Shown in pieces: positions 21,112 to 32,403 of a stretch of DNA of 64,000 nucleotides. Location: contig JAFFSR010000366.1 in assembly GCA_017163975.1 (NCBI GenBank), forward strand, positions 372,001 through 436,000, in the 5' to 3' direction. The notes beneath the pieces are model-generated. The model had not been told where the DNA came from. It ran no database searches and saw nothing but the letters and a program-made list of their open reading frames with translations. Position 1 is the first letter of the stretch. The number at the start of each line of letters is the position of its first letter. Both the position numbers and the translations under genes were made by a program. Origin of the DNA: Anastatus disparis (taxonomy: Eukaryota; Arthropoda; Insecta; Hymenoptera; Eupelmidae).

Positions 21112-21804
21112 ATTACAGAATAATAGAATTTTTTTAATAATACTAGAAAAAACTCGAATTTTTTCAATGTTAAGTGTCCTAGCTTTAAATATATTTCTTC
21201 ACTTATTAAGACATTGGTATAATGAATTTTATATTTTATAATTATGTAATCAACTAATCATCATATTTATTAAAAATATGGAAACTTTTTTGTTTAGAAA
21301 ATAATTTTAATATTAAATTAAAATATTTATTTTTATATTCAAAGTTATCAATTTTTTAATTTATTTTATAATTCTTTGAATTCATTTTTTATTATTTTTT
21401 TATAAAAATAAAAATATTATATTTTATAATTATTTTATGAAATTAATAAAGTAACAATTAATACTATATTCATAATTCTACACTTTCAATAATCATTGAA
21501 ATGTATTTTACATGTCCTAAATCATAAAGTATAAAAAATTTAAAGTATTAATTTAATAACTTCGTACTTTTTTTTATATCTTTTATAATTTTGTACTTTT
21601 ATTTATGTAAGCAATAATTTTTATGTAGATTATTAATAGGAATTCAAAAAATTATTATATATACATATGAAAAATTATAAAATTATATATGAAGAAATGC
21701 CCATTTTTTCTAATTTATAATGAAATAGCACCCTTATTTCATTATCATGATGGACCCCCATGATTTTGTAGCCCCGGGCCCTAGGTAGTGTTTGACCGGC
21801 CCTG
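21110..21804. other. AT-rich right part of the hAT-like element
   Basis: No gene or repeat is recognised until the GC-richer tip (CCCCGGGCCCTAGG and on) that ends the element at 21,804. Confidence 0.6.
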
Positions 21805-22300
21805 GCTTTAGCTTCGTTTTCCGCGCGGCGATTATTAGGATATCGTTGCCTCGAGCGGGGACCGCGAAAAAAATGCAATATCTCGGCTTATAGACGACGT
21901 AGAACCTTCTTTTTTTTAATCTGGGGTAACTCGAGAAAATATTAAGAATGGGCTTATTTTCGATCCCCTGAAAAATTGGAAAATGCCGGAAAATCTTCAA
22001 TTACGTAACCATATGAAAATTTTCATCATTAATAATAACATTTTCTTATTACTATAATTTCTTGTAGTGTTTTAATGCTTTTAAATAATATATTTTTTAT
22101 AATTTAAATATTTATAAATTAATAAAACGGCCTTTTCTTTTTAAATAATATTATGTTTTCGAATCAAACATAAAAATGACTGATTTTTTTATGTTTTTTA
22201 TACTAATATTCTTTAAATATTTTTTTTTATTTATATGAAATTATTATTCGATATTATTATTATTAAAACATGTATTACAATAAAACTATTATTTTTTTAT
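21805..22300. repeat. Right half of the dispersed repeat split by the hAT-like element
   Basis: Reverse complement of ~29,525-28,500, including a block that reads AATATCTCGGC (near 21,885) on one strand and the matching GCCGAGATATT (near 29,450) on the other. The 29-kb copy carries its own palindromic insertion (28,597-29,187) that is absent here. Confidence 0.8.
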
Positions 22301-22902
22301 TAAATATAAAAATGTTTTTTTGTTTTTTTTCTTTTATCAATGTGAATTCTATTTGCATAACATGTGTTGTAAATGATACCAATTATTTTTAATGTGTTAA
22401 TTTTAAATACTTACAGTCGTTTTTAAAATAAAATTGTATTATAAATGTATTTAAAAAAAATTTCAGTTCTTATTTGAAAGTATAATACGGGTTCCTCTCT
22501 ATATATAGACAGAGAGAGAGGGAAGGGAGGGGCCCTACTGAAAAAAGTCAAGTGATTAATCACTTGATTTATTATCTGATTCATCATCTTATTTATTATA
22601 TGATTAATCACCTGATAAATCACCTGACTTTATGACATGATTTGACAGGTGATTAATCAAGTGAAAAATCATGTGATTAATCAGATGAAAAATCAGGCAA
22701 TGAAATCAAATGAAAAATCAGGTGATTCATCGGATGAAAAATCAGGTAATGAAATCAAATGAAAAATCAGGTGATTAATCAAGTGAAAAATCAAGTTATT
22801 AATCAGATGAAAAATCAGGTAATGAAATGAAATGAATAATCAGGTGATTAATCAAGTAAAATATCAAGTGATTATTTAGGTATCATGATTCATTCTATAG
22901 GT

Positions 22903-23120
22903 TTTATCCTCAAAAGAAAGAAATCATAGAAATTTCTATCAGTTTCAACAGCTAATGATTATATGGATTTCCACTTGTCATAATTCTATGTAACGAGTAC
23001 AATTAAAACATCAAATCAATTGGTAATTGGTAATATAAAATTTGGTATTAGTATACAATCATTAGCTAAAGGAGCTGATGGAAATTATATGATTGCTGTC
23101 TTTTGAGGATAAAACAGAAA
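22903..23120. mobile_element. Small palindromic repeat (~218 bp)
   Basis: GGTTTTATCCTCAAAAGA at the left pairs with its complement at the right; the inner arms share AATCATTAGCT. Probably a MITE inserted in or beside the family I arm. Confidence 0.65.
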
Positions 23121-23219
23121 AAATTAATATTCCGGCAAGGATCTGAACGGGATGTCGGAGTTGTTAGAATCGATTTTTGCTTTTTTTTATCTGAGTGATA
23201 TCTCTTTCAATTGACTATT

Positions 23220-24812
23220 CCCTACTGAAAAAAATCACATGGGATCCCTTATGGGATTTCATACGGGATCCTTTATGGGCTCCCATATGGGGTTTTAGCA
23301 CGGGATCCTATATCGGATCCCATATGGGTCCCATTAGAGGTCCACAAGCTCAATTCTAAATATATGGGACCACATATGGGATCCCATATGGGGTCCCATA
23401 AGAGGTTCACAAACTCAATTCTAAATATATGGGACCACATATGGGACCCCATATGGGATCTCATATGTGTTCCCATATATTTAGAATTGCACTGAGAGAA
23501 AAGCGGAGTCATACCAACGAAACTAACGTACGTTGTCTTGACTCGCGCTAAAGGAGTTGCATTTAATCCGCGAGGCGAGTCATCCCCACTCCTCGCTGCG
23601 GTATATAGACGACGCATGAACTCGATCTATTTGTCTTTGATTGCCTAGAGTTTATAAAGTTTAATTTGAACATTAATTTCGTTAATGAAACAATTAATTA
23701 TTAAGGTGACTACGAAAGTTCAGTTAAATTTCATTTTGTAGTTTACAAATTACTCTTTCAGTTTCTAAAATTTTTTGGATTTTTTAATTTTCCACCATTT
23801 ATTATAATCCGTAGAATGGTGAAAAATTAAAAAATATGAAAAATTTTACGTATTGAAAGAGTAATTTGTAAACTCAAAAATAAAACCTAGCCTAAAATCC
23901 GAAGTCGCCTTAATATTGGAATCCAAAATGGATGATTTTGTGAAAAATCTTTCGATGAAATAGAACCTGAGTCAATTAATCGATAGATTTGTGGTTAAAA
24001 AATTTTAAACATAACCTCAAATACAAATTTGAATGAGTTTTTTTTTATGTGCAAATAACTTATATAATCAATATATTCATATAATATTTTATAAGTATTT
24101 TTATAAATATTCTGAAAATGAATATTGCATAGTATGAAATTATTTATAATTTCATATTTAAAAACATTTTTCATTATTGAAAAATAGAATTAGTTCGTTT
24201 TGTTGTTCGCAGTCTGTGTTTTTACAGAGGCAGGAATTGGCAATATTTAAAAAAAATTTACGGCTCAATCAAAATAAAATGTTATTAATAATTTTACTTT
24301 GAATAATATACTTCCATCTTATGATATCATACTGTAACGTAATCGAAAAATTCATTCTTGACTAAAATTCTTTGAATGAATATATTTATAAATAAATATT
24401 TATCTTCAATAATATATTCTGCAATCGTCTTTAGCCTAATCTCAAAAAAAAATGAAACTTGAAAAAAAATCATTAACAGCATTATTTTTGCTTAACGTAA
24501 CCTTTATATACACTTGGCCTATGAGGCGGTATATTGACTCCACGAGCGGAGAAGCTGCTACTCGGCTTGTTTAGTTGTGATAACTCCGACCCCACTTACT
24601 CCTTTTATACCGTCATTCCAATTCCGGCTGCAAGTTCGTGTGACTCCACTTTTCTCTCAGTGTGAGTTTGTGGACTTCTTATGGGACCCATATGGGATCC
24701 CATATGTGGTCCCATATGATATTTAGAATTTAGTTTGTGGACCTCTTATGGGACCCCATATGGTATCCCATATGTGGTCCCATATATTTAGAATTGAGCT
24801 TGTGGACTACAT
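23220..24812. mobile_element. Foldback element, family II (ATCCCATATGGGA arms), partial
   Basis: Starts CCCTACTGAAAAAAATCAC at 23,220. Its arms (23,240-23,489 and 24,663-24,812) are tandem words built on GGGATCCCATATGGG with TTTAGAATTGAG spacers, in both orientations. The right tip is missing. The sequence is split by the TIR element at 23,490-24,662. Confidence 0.7.
23490..24662. mobile_element. 1.17-kb element with CACTGAGAGAAAAG tips
   Basis: Left CACTGAGAGAAAAG and right CTTTTCTCTCAGTG are perfect complements, and the repeat extends a further ~10 bp with mismatches (GGAGTCA). TG flanks both sides (23,488-89 and 24,663-64), and the uninterrupted word AGAATTGAG occurs elsewhere in the family II arms, giving a probable 2-bp duplication. 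The interior is AT-rich with no protein signature. Confidence 0.75.
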
Positions 24813-25162
24813 TAATTTAATCATTTTTGTTTAAAAAAAAAATCACTTAAACTTGTTATTTTTTCATGAACTTTGAATGAAAATTAGATATGAAGCTCGA
24901 TAAACCTAACCTTAAAATACTATACATTGAAAGTTTGTTCATAACTTTTTATGTATAATATTTTAATAAATTTCTTGAGTTGTCCGCACTCAGGATTAAT
25001 CTTATGAATTTTCTTTCCGTAGTGAAAGAATATGATTTGACGCATCGTTTACTTATGAACTTTACATAAAAATATTATTAGGAGGGGATAAATACGATAC
25101 CCTCTTAAATATGTTGATAAAGGTAAGTACCTCTTGGAAAAGAAATCTTGGATTAATCGTTA

Positions 25163-25324
25163 TCGAATGCTGCATAAAATAATATATGAAATGGCACATG
25201 AAATACTATGTGGAATTTGCACTGATATTTCCATTTGATTCCACTTGAAAGTCCATCTGATTCCATATGGATTTCCACCTGGAAATTCCACAAGAATTTC
25301 CATATGGACTTTTTCAACAGGGTA
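25163..25324. mobile_element. Foldback family VI fragment (CCATATGGA arms)
   Basis: Right tip TTTTTCAACAGGGTA (complement TACCCTGTTGAAAAA) closes a run of words such as TTCCATATGGATTTCCACC. The left end has decayed or is missing. The tip matches the TACCC/CCCTACTGAAAAA class of families I-III. Confidence 0.55.
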
Positions 25325-25925
25325 TCCACCTAGATTATCCAGTTGGATATCCGATCGGAGATCAGTAGCAGGCTACATCATCTAGCTCGATAATTCAGTT
25401 TGATAAACAACTAAAGTTCAATATTCCTGAATTCATACGAAAGTTTTTATAGTTCTATATACATAGTATAGATAAAATGAATATAACATAAATATATTTT
25501 TAGAATTAAATAAGAAATTTAATGTTATAGTGTTACTGTAAGGAAATTTAGTGATACCGGTATTATTTAATAAATATACGCTTCTTGTACTTATTTGTTT
25601 ACTTATCTTTATAATTTCTTTTACATAGAATTAATGATAAAAAACTGATTAAGGTCTCAATGACTTATCCAATAAATCAATAAAGCTATGGATTTATAAT
25701 CTCGTTTTGGATGTTTATTAGTAGCACCAATGTACGTTACATGTCCTTTGTTCACGAAAACACTAACGACCTTCATCGTTAATTATCATCGCAATGATAT
25801 CATAAATACAGCGACATCAAATAAAGTTGATAAATAAAATTATTACATTACAAATATTTTCAGCAACACGAAAAAAATGTATGTAAGTTACCCGATAAAT
25901 CACATGAGTAATTAGGTTACTAATT

Positions 25926-26405
25926 TTTTTTTATTTTTTTTTTTTATCTGCTTCGCCCTATTGGCCCGGTGCAGCCTCTTGGCCAAGCTACCGATATCCT
26001 TGACCACCTCTGTGTCAGGATGTTTGCCTACCTTTTTTCCCTTACCTATATGTTTCCTGTACCTTTATTTTTCCTACCTATTCCTTTATCTATTTTTAAT
26101 CTACCTATACCTGAGAAATCACAGACTGACGCGTTCCTAGAACAGTCGGTAAGTAGATTTCTACGGTAGATTCCTGCATTTGCCCAGGCCTATGCAGGAA
26201 GCCTGTGATGTAGGGAAAACTCCCCCAGGAGAAAACCTACGCCAGGAATATTTACCCATCGCGCTCAAAAGTTCTTTTTCCTATGAAAAACGCCTGAAAA
26301 AAATTTCAGGTGTTTTCACCAGGAATCGAACCCCTGACCACTCGGAGCGAATGTGTAGAGACCGTATAAGGCGTATGCCTTAGCCGGTTACGCCACAGAT
26401 GCTCC
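25926..26405 (-). mobile_element. tRNA-derived SINE (480 bp)
   Basis: Flanked by perfect 17-bp duplications TAATTAGGTTACTAATT (25,909-25,925 and 26,406-26,422). The minus strand begins GGAGCATCTGTGGCGTAACC, has an A box (TGGCGTAACCGG) and B box (GGTTCGATTCC) for RNA polymerase III, then ~370 bp of non-tRNA body and an A-rich tail. Sharp borders and identical duplications mean a recent insertion. No long frame in it is a gene. Confidence 0.9.
26310..26405 (-). other. tRNA-like head with internal pol III promoter
   Basis: Holds both promoter boxes with near-tRNA spacing. I could not fold a convincing cloverleaf with a clear anticodon, so it is called tRNA-related rather than a tRNA gene. Confidence 0.7.
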
Positions 26406-26829
26406 TAATTAGGTTACTAATTAATTGTGTAATTACATAATTAAATAAATGATTAATCACCTAATTAAACACTTGATTTTCCATTTGATTCATTCCCTAA
26501 TTTTTCATTTGATTTCATTACCTAATTTTTCATTTGATTTCATTACCTGATTTTTCATTTGATTTCATTACCTGATTTTTCATTTGATTTCATTACCTGA
26601 TTTTTCATCTGATTAATCACATGATTTTTCACTTGATTAATCACCTGTCAGATCATGTCATAAAGTCAGGTGATTTATCAGGTGATTAATCATATAATAA
26701 ATAAGATGATAAATCAGATGATAAATCAAGTGATTAATCACTTGGCTTTTTTCGGTAGGGGGAGAATACGAATTCCCAACATATGAATGTATGTATGTAC
26801 ATGTATAAGAATATTTTTTAATTTAATGA

Positions 26830-28240
26830 CTGATTCCATTCAGATTCATGCAGTTCGTCAATGATTAAATTTTTTTTTTTTTTCAAGTGATAAAAACAGC
26901 TTTTAATATGCATATGAAGATAAAATTTACCTTATAGAACGCCCGAAAATATGTTTTTTCAAAATTTCAAAAATGAAAATTAAAAAATTGAAAATGAACC
27001 TCAATTTTCAAATTGCCGTAGCTCCGTCAATTTTTTACCTTTCTTAAGAGGACGCTGTATCTCTCTATCCTTTTCTAATTAAAAAATGTAAATTTTTGGG
27101 AAAACTAGTTATTATTGATAGAAATTAAGGGTTGTCCGCTACTTGTTTAGTAAAAATTAATATTTTCTCTGATGAGGACCAACTAATTTTGTTGCTTTTT
27201 TTTCAAGTAAAGTTTGACATACTTAAATAACGTATTCTCTAGCCTTACTTAGGATTTTGTAAGTATGTCAAACTTTACTTGAAAAAAAAGCAACAAAATT
27301 AATTGGTCCTCATCAGAGAAAATATTACTTTTTACTAAACAAGTAGCGGACAACCTTTAATTTCTATCAATAATCACTAGATTTTCAAAAAACTTACATT
27401 TTTCAATTAGAAAAGGATAGAGAGATACAGCGTCCCCTTAATGATATTGCAAAAAGTGAATCGTCGCCATCAAGCGGTGGCATATGTCACTCCCTACAAC
27501 GTAAATTAAAATCGTGGGCGCAAAATTCAAACTGAATAAAAAATTTCTATTTTTATAAACTTAAAATCATCATAAATTCGGTTCTAATTGATAAAAAAAT
27601 TTGGTCGAGAGTTTATTTTAAAGATTTTTGTTAATATTTTTGATAAATTAATAAATAAAAGCATAAACGAATTGTAAAATGACGTAATAGTTGGAAAAAT
27701 GGCATGATGCGCCATGGTATCAATGCTTTAAAATGGAAAATATAAAAAAAACGTTTAAAAATCTGTTTAAAAAAAATAAGGCCAAATGGCATATTCTCAC
27801 CTATCCTAAAAGTTAGTATTTTTTATGTTTAAAACATATAAAAATTTTAACAAAAAAAAATATATTTTTTGAGAAAATTGCGTTTGAAAAAAATCGTTTT
27901 TTTCGGTTCATGAATAACTCAGACAGATCAACTCGTATCGCAAAAATCAAAACGGCATATAAAACTAGACTAAATTTCGCACATTTTCATTAAAAGAACG
28001 TCCAGAAAGGTAAAGAATTGACGGAGCTACGGCAATTTGAAAATTGAGGTTCATTTTCAATTTTTTAATTTTCGTTTTTACACCCAACACTAAATACGCT
28101 GTAGCGAAGAAAAAACATATTTTTGGGCGTTCTATAAGGTAAATTTAAACTTCATATACATATTGGAAGGTGTTTTTATCACTTAGAAGAGAAAAAAAAA
28201 TTCGATCAGTGAGAGCCTGCATGAATCTGAATGGAATCAG
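26830..28240. mobile_element. Non-autonomous derivative of the 335-5,256 transposon
   Basis: The same CTGATTCCATTCAGATTCATG tips and subterminal blocks as the large element are arranged as a foldback of ~1.0 kb once the MITE at 27,048 is removed. It has lost all transposase sequence. Unlike the large element, its palindrome stops at the transposon tips. Confidence 0.85.
27048..27437 (+). mobile_element. TTAA palindromic MITE, family T4 (390 bp)
   Basis: Flanked by TTAA at 27,044-27,047 and 27,438-27,441. Tips GAGGACGCTGTATCTC and GGGGACGCTGTATCTC. The arms pair to a small central loop near 27,245. Nested in the foldback transposon derivative, so younger than it. Confidence 0.92.
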
Positions 28241-28439
28241 TCTAATATAGATCTCTACATCATAATATAATGATAAAGTAGTTTATTAAATTGACATTAT
28301 AAATCATACATGAAAATATATTTTATTTGATATCAATCATATAATAAATATATTTGACAAAAAAAGGAACAATTAAATATTCTTATGGAAAACAATAGTA
28401 CACTTCAATAGATATTCATGTACATATTGAAATACAAAG

Positions 28440-29740
28440 ACCAAAGCTATTCTGCAATATGTACATTAAATTCAATTAAAGTATCATCTTTTTTTCAAAC
28501 AATTTTCCAATACTTCAAGAATATAATTGAATAATAATAATATAAAACACATAAAAAAATCAGTCATTTTTATGTTTAATTGGAAAACATAATATTACAC
28601 CGAAAAAAATCCGTTACGCCAATGGTTCCATACCTCCTACAACTATTATTGTTCGCGAGATTAAAACTACAGCGGTCTAAAATATGTGACGCACATTATT
28701 AGATAGGTATAGTAACAGAGTAGTTCACTGTAAATACTGCAATAGTTCGAGCGCTGAACGTTGGCTGTTGGGGGTAAATGAAATACGATCCGTCAAAACA
28801 CACGAACGCGCGTGATTCCAGACTCGAATGATATAGCGTCGATGAGGTTTTACTAAAGCCTCATCGACGCTAATATGTATGTATCACGGTGATATGTATG
28901 TACGTTCGAACGTAAGTTGGTAGCACTGCTAAGACAAGTCGTCGCGCGCAAAAATTGTATCTACATGGAAACGGAGACTTGAGGTCTTGACGGTTCGACA
29001 GACGATTCAATGCGCGCGACGACTTGTCTTAGCAGTGCTACCAACTTACGTTCGAACGTACATACATATCACCGTGATACATACATATGTAGCATAGGTT
29101 GAATCGCCCCTCTGTAGTTCCAACCTCGCGAACAATAACAGTTGTAGGAGGTATGGAACCATTGGCGTAACGGATTTTTTTCGGTGTATTTAAAAAGAAA
29201 AGGCCGTTTTATTAATTTATAAATATTTAAATTATAAAAAATATATTATTTAAAAGCATTGAAACACTACAAGAAATTATAATAAGTAATAAGAAAATGT
29301 TAGAATTAATGTTGAAAATTTTCATATGGTTACATAATTGAAGATTTTCCGGCATTTCCTAATTTTCCAGGGGGTTGAAAATAAGCCCATTCTTAATATT
29401 TTCTCCAGATACTCCAGATTAAAAAAAGAAGGTTCTACGTCATCTGGAAGCCGAGATATTGCATTTTTTTTCGTGGTCCCCGCTCGAGGTGACGATATCC
29501 TTATACTCACCGCGCGGAAAACGAAACTGAAGCCACTCTCACCAAGACCATCTTGCAGATGTACCTTTCACTTTAAAGATCTAGAAAATCATATTCGTGT
29601 AACTGTTTATTGCATTCAAAAATATAAGTCTTCATTGAAATTTTATGAAAATTTTAAATAACGAAGATATGAATTTAAAAAAAAATGGTATCTCCGTTAG
29701 TATTGATCGTAGGAAATACTTTTTTTTAAAAAAGATGCGT
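28440..29740. repeat. Dispersed repeat, copy without the hAT-like insertion
   Basis: Reverse complement of 9,205-9,843 joined to 21,805-22,300. It serves as the empty-site reference for the hAT-like element at 9,844-21,804. Confidence 0.8.
28597..29187. mobile_element. Palindromic MITE with ACACCGAAAAAAATCCG tips (591 bp)
   Basis: Outer arms share ACACCGAAAAAAATCCG, GTTACGCC and GGTTCCATACCTCC. The related locus near 22,160 lacks it and reads AATATTATTT, equal to the two flanks joined with no clear duplication. Inside lies a second hairpin with ~78-bp arms (28,873-28,951 and 29,012-29,089), probably another nested insertion. Confidence 0.85.
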
Positions 29741-30430
29741 TGTTGAAATAGCTATCAAATGAGACTAATTAGAAGTCCGTATGACAAAAAACCAAAACGT
29801 TATTTATTTATGAGTAAAAAAATAGCCTTATTTTACATTAATTGTTTAACAATAATTTTTTTAAAAAATTAATAATTTTTTAAAAAAATTAATAATTTTT
29901 TTGACTTATCTTATACTTTAAACTTTGAAGAATCCATTCCTCTTTGTTAAATGTCGGAAAATCCACAATGTTCTGTCTTAGGATAGTTTAAATAAATCTT
30001 CTTTGGGATAAACAATTGCAATTATTCATAAACTATCTAACCGATTGGGCTGAAATTTTTTATGCTTATAAAGACGCTTATTGGCCTCGTCGACAACGTA
30101 TTATACTTATAGCAATTATTATAAAAGTTATTAACATTTATAAAACAGTGAAAAAATGAGGGTTTTTCGCGGTTATCCGGAAAAGTTGTCGACCGATTTT
30201 CACGTACGCGATAATGAAATTTTAGGTCTTCTTAATGCCTATAACTTTCATTCATAACATTTTTTTCTAAAACGTTATTTGAAAATTATACGGCTAAACA
30301 TCGTTATTTTCAGACTTTGATCGTTATTTATAAAAAAATAGGGCAAATTTAGCTGTATCTTTTTATTTATTTATCATCTACTACCTCCCCCCCCGCCCCC
30401 TAATGATTTCCCACCTTCGAATATCTGTAA
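29741..30430. other. AT-rich DNA, no gene seen
   Basis: Contains a CCGATTGGGCTGAAATTTT segment of the kind often found in diverged insect repeats, a short C-rich run at ~30,390, and nothing coding. Confidence 0.5.
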
Positions 30431-30799
30431 TTAATTAAGTCATAAAATTTCGTAGAATGACTGGACTATTATTAGTCTAATTATTTAGTAGTTACTTAGT
30501 GCTATAATATATAGGTTTATAGTTTCTACCTTACCGTAATATAATTATTAATAAATTAGTGAATCTTATCACTAAAATGAATTTTGCTTCTGATTTGTAG
30601 TTAAATGCCTCATATCTCATAAAATTGATAAAAATTTCACTGAAATAAATTTAAAAAACATTCTATTTGATAAAACTTGAATTGTTTAAATTTATATGCA
30701 CATATATACATACATACTACTAATACATATATAATATATTAAACTTCGTTCCGTTTATATTTTACTTTGCATTAATAAAAGAAATTTGCTTCATGAATA

Positions 30800-31640
30800 A
30801 TGTTTCTGAAAGTTTACGAAGTACATTGCAACATTCTTTTACAAGAGATTTCTCCGAATTTTTCTTGTGATGTTTCAAAAACTCTGCCAAAACTTTTATA
30901 AAACGTTTCTTGCAATATTTGGTGGAATGTTTCTGAAAACTTGCCAGGAAACTTGTGGCAACCTTTTATCAAAGAATTTTGAAAGCTTTCTTGAAACATT
31001 TCATTAAACCTTGCCGAAACCTTGCTAAAGCCTTTCATAAACGGTTTCTTGCAATATTTTGTGAAATTTTTTTGAAACTTTGCAGTAATCTTTTATGAAA
31101 GGTTTTTGCAACCTTTCTTGAAATATTCCGTAAAACCTTGCAGAAACCTGGTTGAATCTTTCATGGAAGGTTTCTTGCAATATTTTGATAAATGTTTTAT
31201 GAAGCTTTGCAGAAACCTGCAAAGATATGTGCTATCTTTGTTGAGCATATCTTCTGTCTCTGTGATACAGAGTTGTGCAACTTTTTAGAGCAACCCTCCA
31301 GGGAGGTTGCTCTAGAGCGTTGAACTTAGTGTATTGATATGTTATCTTTGTTGAGCACATTGATTTCATATCTTCTGTCTCTGTGATACAGAGTTGTGCA
31401 ATTTTCTAGAACAAACCCTCTGGCTGAAAACTTTCATGAAAAGTCTTCGCAAGCTTTCTTGAAATGTTATAAAACCTTGCAGAAACGTTACTGGAGCCTT
31501 TCATGAAAGCTTTCCCGCAAGATTTTGTGAAATGTTTCTGAAACCTTGCAGAAATCTTGCTGGAATCTTTTACGGAAGGTTTCCGCAAGCTTTATTCAAT
31601 TGTTTCATGAAACCTTGCAAAAACATTGATGGAATCTTTC
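30800..31640. repeat. Decayed ~125-140-bp tandem repeat (TTGCAGAAACC / TTTCATGAAAGG words)
   Basis: Units repeat TTTCATGAAAGGTTTCTTGC, AATATTTTGTGAAATG and AAACCTTGCAGAAACC. Frames on either strand are repeat-driven and contain no domain. The word structure, with palindromic cores, resembles the 149-bp array at 36-40 kb. Two short elements are inserted (31,228-31,297 and 31,301-31,430). Confidence 0.75.
31301..31430. mobile_element. Short ~125-bp repeat, copy 1 (partial extra copy at 31,228-31,297)
   Basis: Starts GGGAGGTTGCTCTAGAGCG and ends CTAGAACAAACCCTC. It carries the hairpin CTCTGTGATACAGAG. A full second copy sits at 44,190-44,308. The partial copy abuts this one so that the junction GCAACCCTCC-A-GGGAGGTTGC is palindromic. 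Confidence 0.75.
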
Positions 31641-31793
31641 ATATTTAATAAAATATTATTTATCAAAATATACTTGAAAAGTACATACATTCAATAAAAA
31701 TATCGATTAAAATGTGTGACGTGGAAAATACCACGTAACAATAAAAAATTTTCTAAATAAAATTTTTTCTCCCGTTACCACAACCACCAACTA

Positions 31794-32401
31794 CACTGTA
31801 AATCACTTTCACGTACGAGATCATTGATTCTCAACCATGCTATAATTATATGATTAATCACTTTTTAGTACATTGACATCACCTCAATTTAAGGTGATGT
31901 TTTAAAAATTTTAAACGCGCTAGTTTAGCCCACTACGCATGCGCGTACTCGTTCGATAATGACGACACTGAATATATATACATAAATGTTCGCAAAAACT
32001 AACCTTAAATAATGTAAATCATTACATCTTCTACTTTTTTTTGTGCAATTTATTATTCTCAAAAAAAACATTTGTTCAATTTCATAATATTTATCTAAAG
32101 ATTATTTTAGTTACATAAAAGCAATGTTAATGTTAAGAAACTTACTAATTGAACTATTGAAGAAATTGTATAATATTTAATGCTTATGATGCTTTAAATG
32201 CGATCATCTCAAAAAGAGGTGATATCAAGGCCCGAGAACGTGAAATCATACTCTCATTTATTGAACACAAGCACACAAATAACATATGATGCTGTTCCAC
32301 TTTTATAATTACGATTACAAAAGTAAATAATGTTAATCATTTTAAATGTTACTGAATTTTTATTTTTACACGAAGAGAAACCCTGAAAGTGACTTACAGT
32401 G
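31794..32401. mobile_element. TA-flanked MITE with CACTGTAAATCACTTTCA tips (608 bp)
   Basis: Left tip CACTGTAAATCACTTTCA and right tip TGAAAGTGACTTACAGTG differ by one base in 18. TA flanks both sides (31,792-93 and 32,402-03), as in mariner-group insertion. Inner arms share the AAGGTGATGTTTTAAA and TCTCATTT themes only weakly. No transposase. Confidence 0.8.
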
Positions 32402-32403
32402 TA

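Larger units (their letters stand above)
9844..21804. mobile_element. hAT-like DNA element enlarged by nested retrotransposons
   Basis: Left tip CAGGCCTAGAC and right tip ending GGCCCTG are bordered by 8-bp duplications GCTTCAGC (9,836-9,843) and GCTTTAGC (21,805-21,812), one mismatch apart. An 8-bp duplication and CAGG tips fit the hAT superfamily. An uninterrupted version of the target lies, inverted, near 29,530 and reads straight through. The element's own sequence is only about 9,844-10,072 plus 21,110-21,804. No transposase is present, so it was a short non-autonomous element before its ATT microsatellite was invaded. Confidence 0.65.
22533..26760. mobile_element. Foldback element, family I (TGATTAATCA arms), with nested insertions
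   Basis: Tips are CCCTACTGAAAAAAGTC at 22,533 and the complement of CCCTACCGAAAAAAGCC ending at 26,760. Each arm (22,533-22,900 and 26,423-26,760) is a series of 10-14 bp words such as GTGATTAATCAC and AATCAGATGAAA. The arms pair with one another. Between them lie a small palindrome, a family II foldback piece, a 1.2-kb TIR element, a family VI piece and a SINE. No transposase is seen. Confidence 0.8.

Noticed and set aside
9844..21804. A 12-kb autonomous giant transposon carrying gag and RT genes as cargo
   Set aside because: Each coding block is bounded by microsatellite and poly(A), which fits later retrotransposon insertions rather than cargo.
26310..26405. tRNA gene on the minus strand
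   Set aside because: A and B boxes are present, but no clean cloverleaf or anticodon, and it is joined to a SINE body with target duplications.
30814..31588. Minus-strand frames with repeated FQESFQ-like words
   Set aside because: They reflect the decayed tandem repeat, break in every unit and show no protein family.
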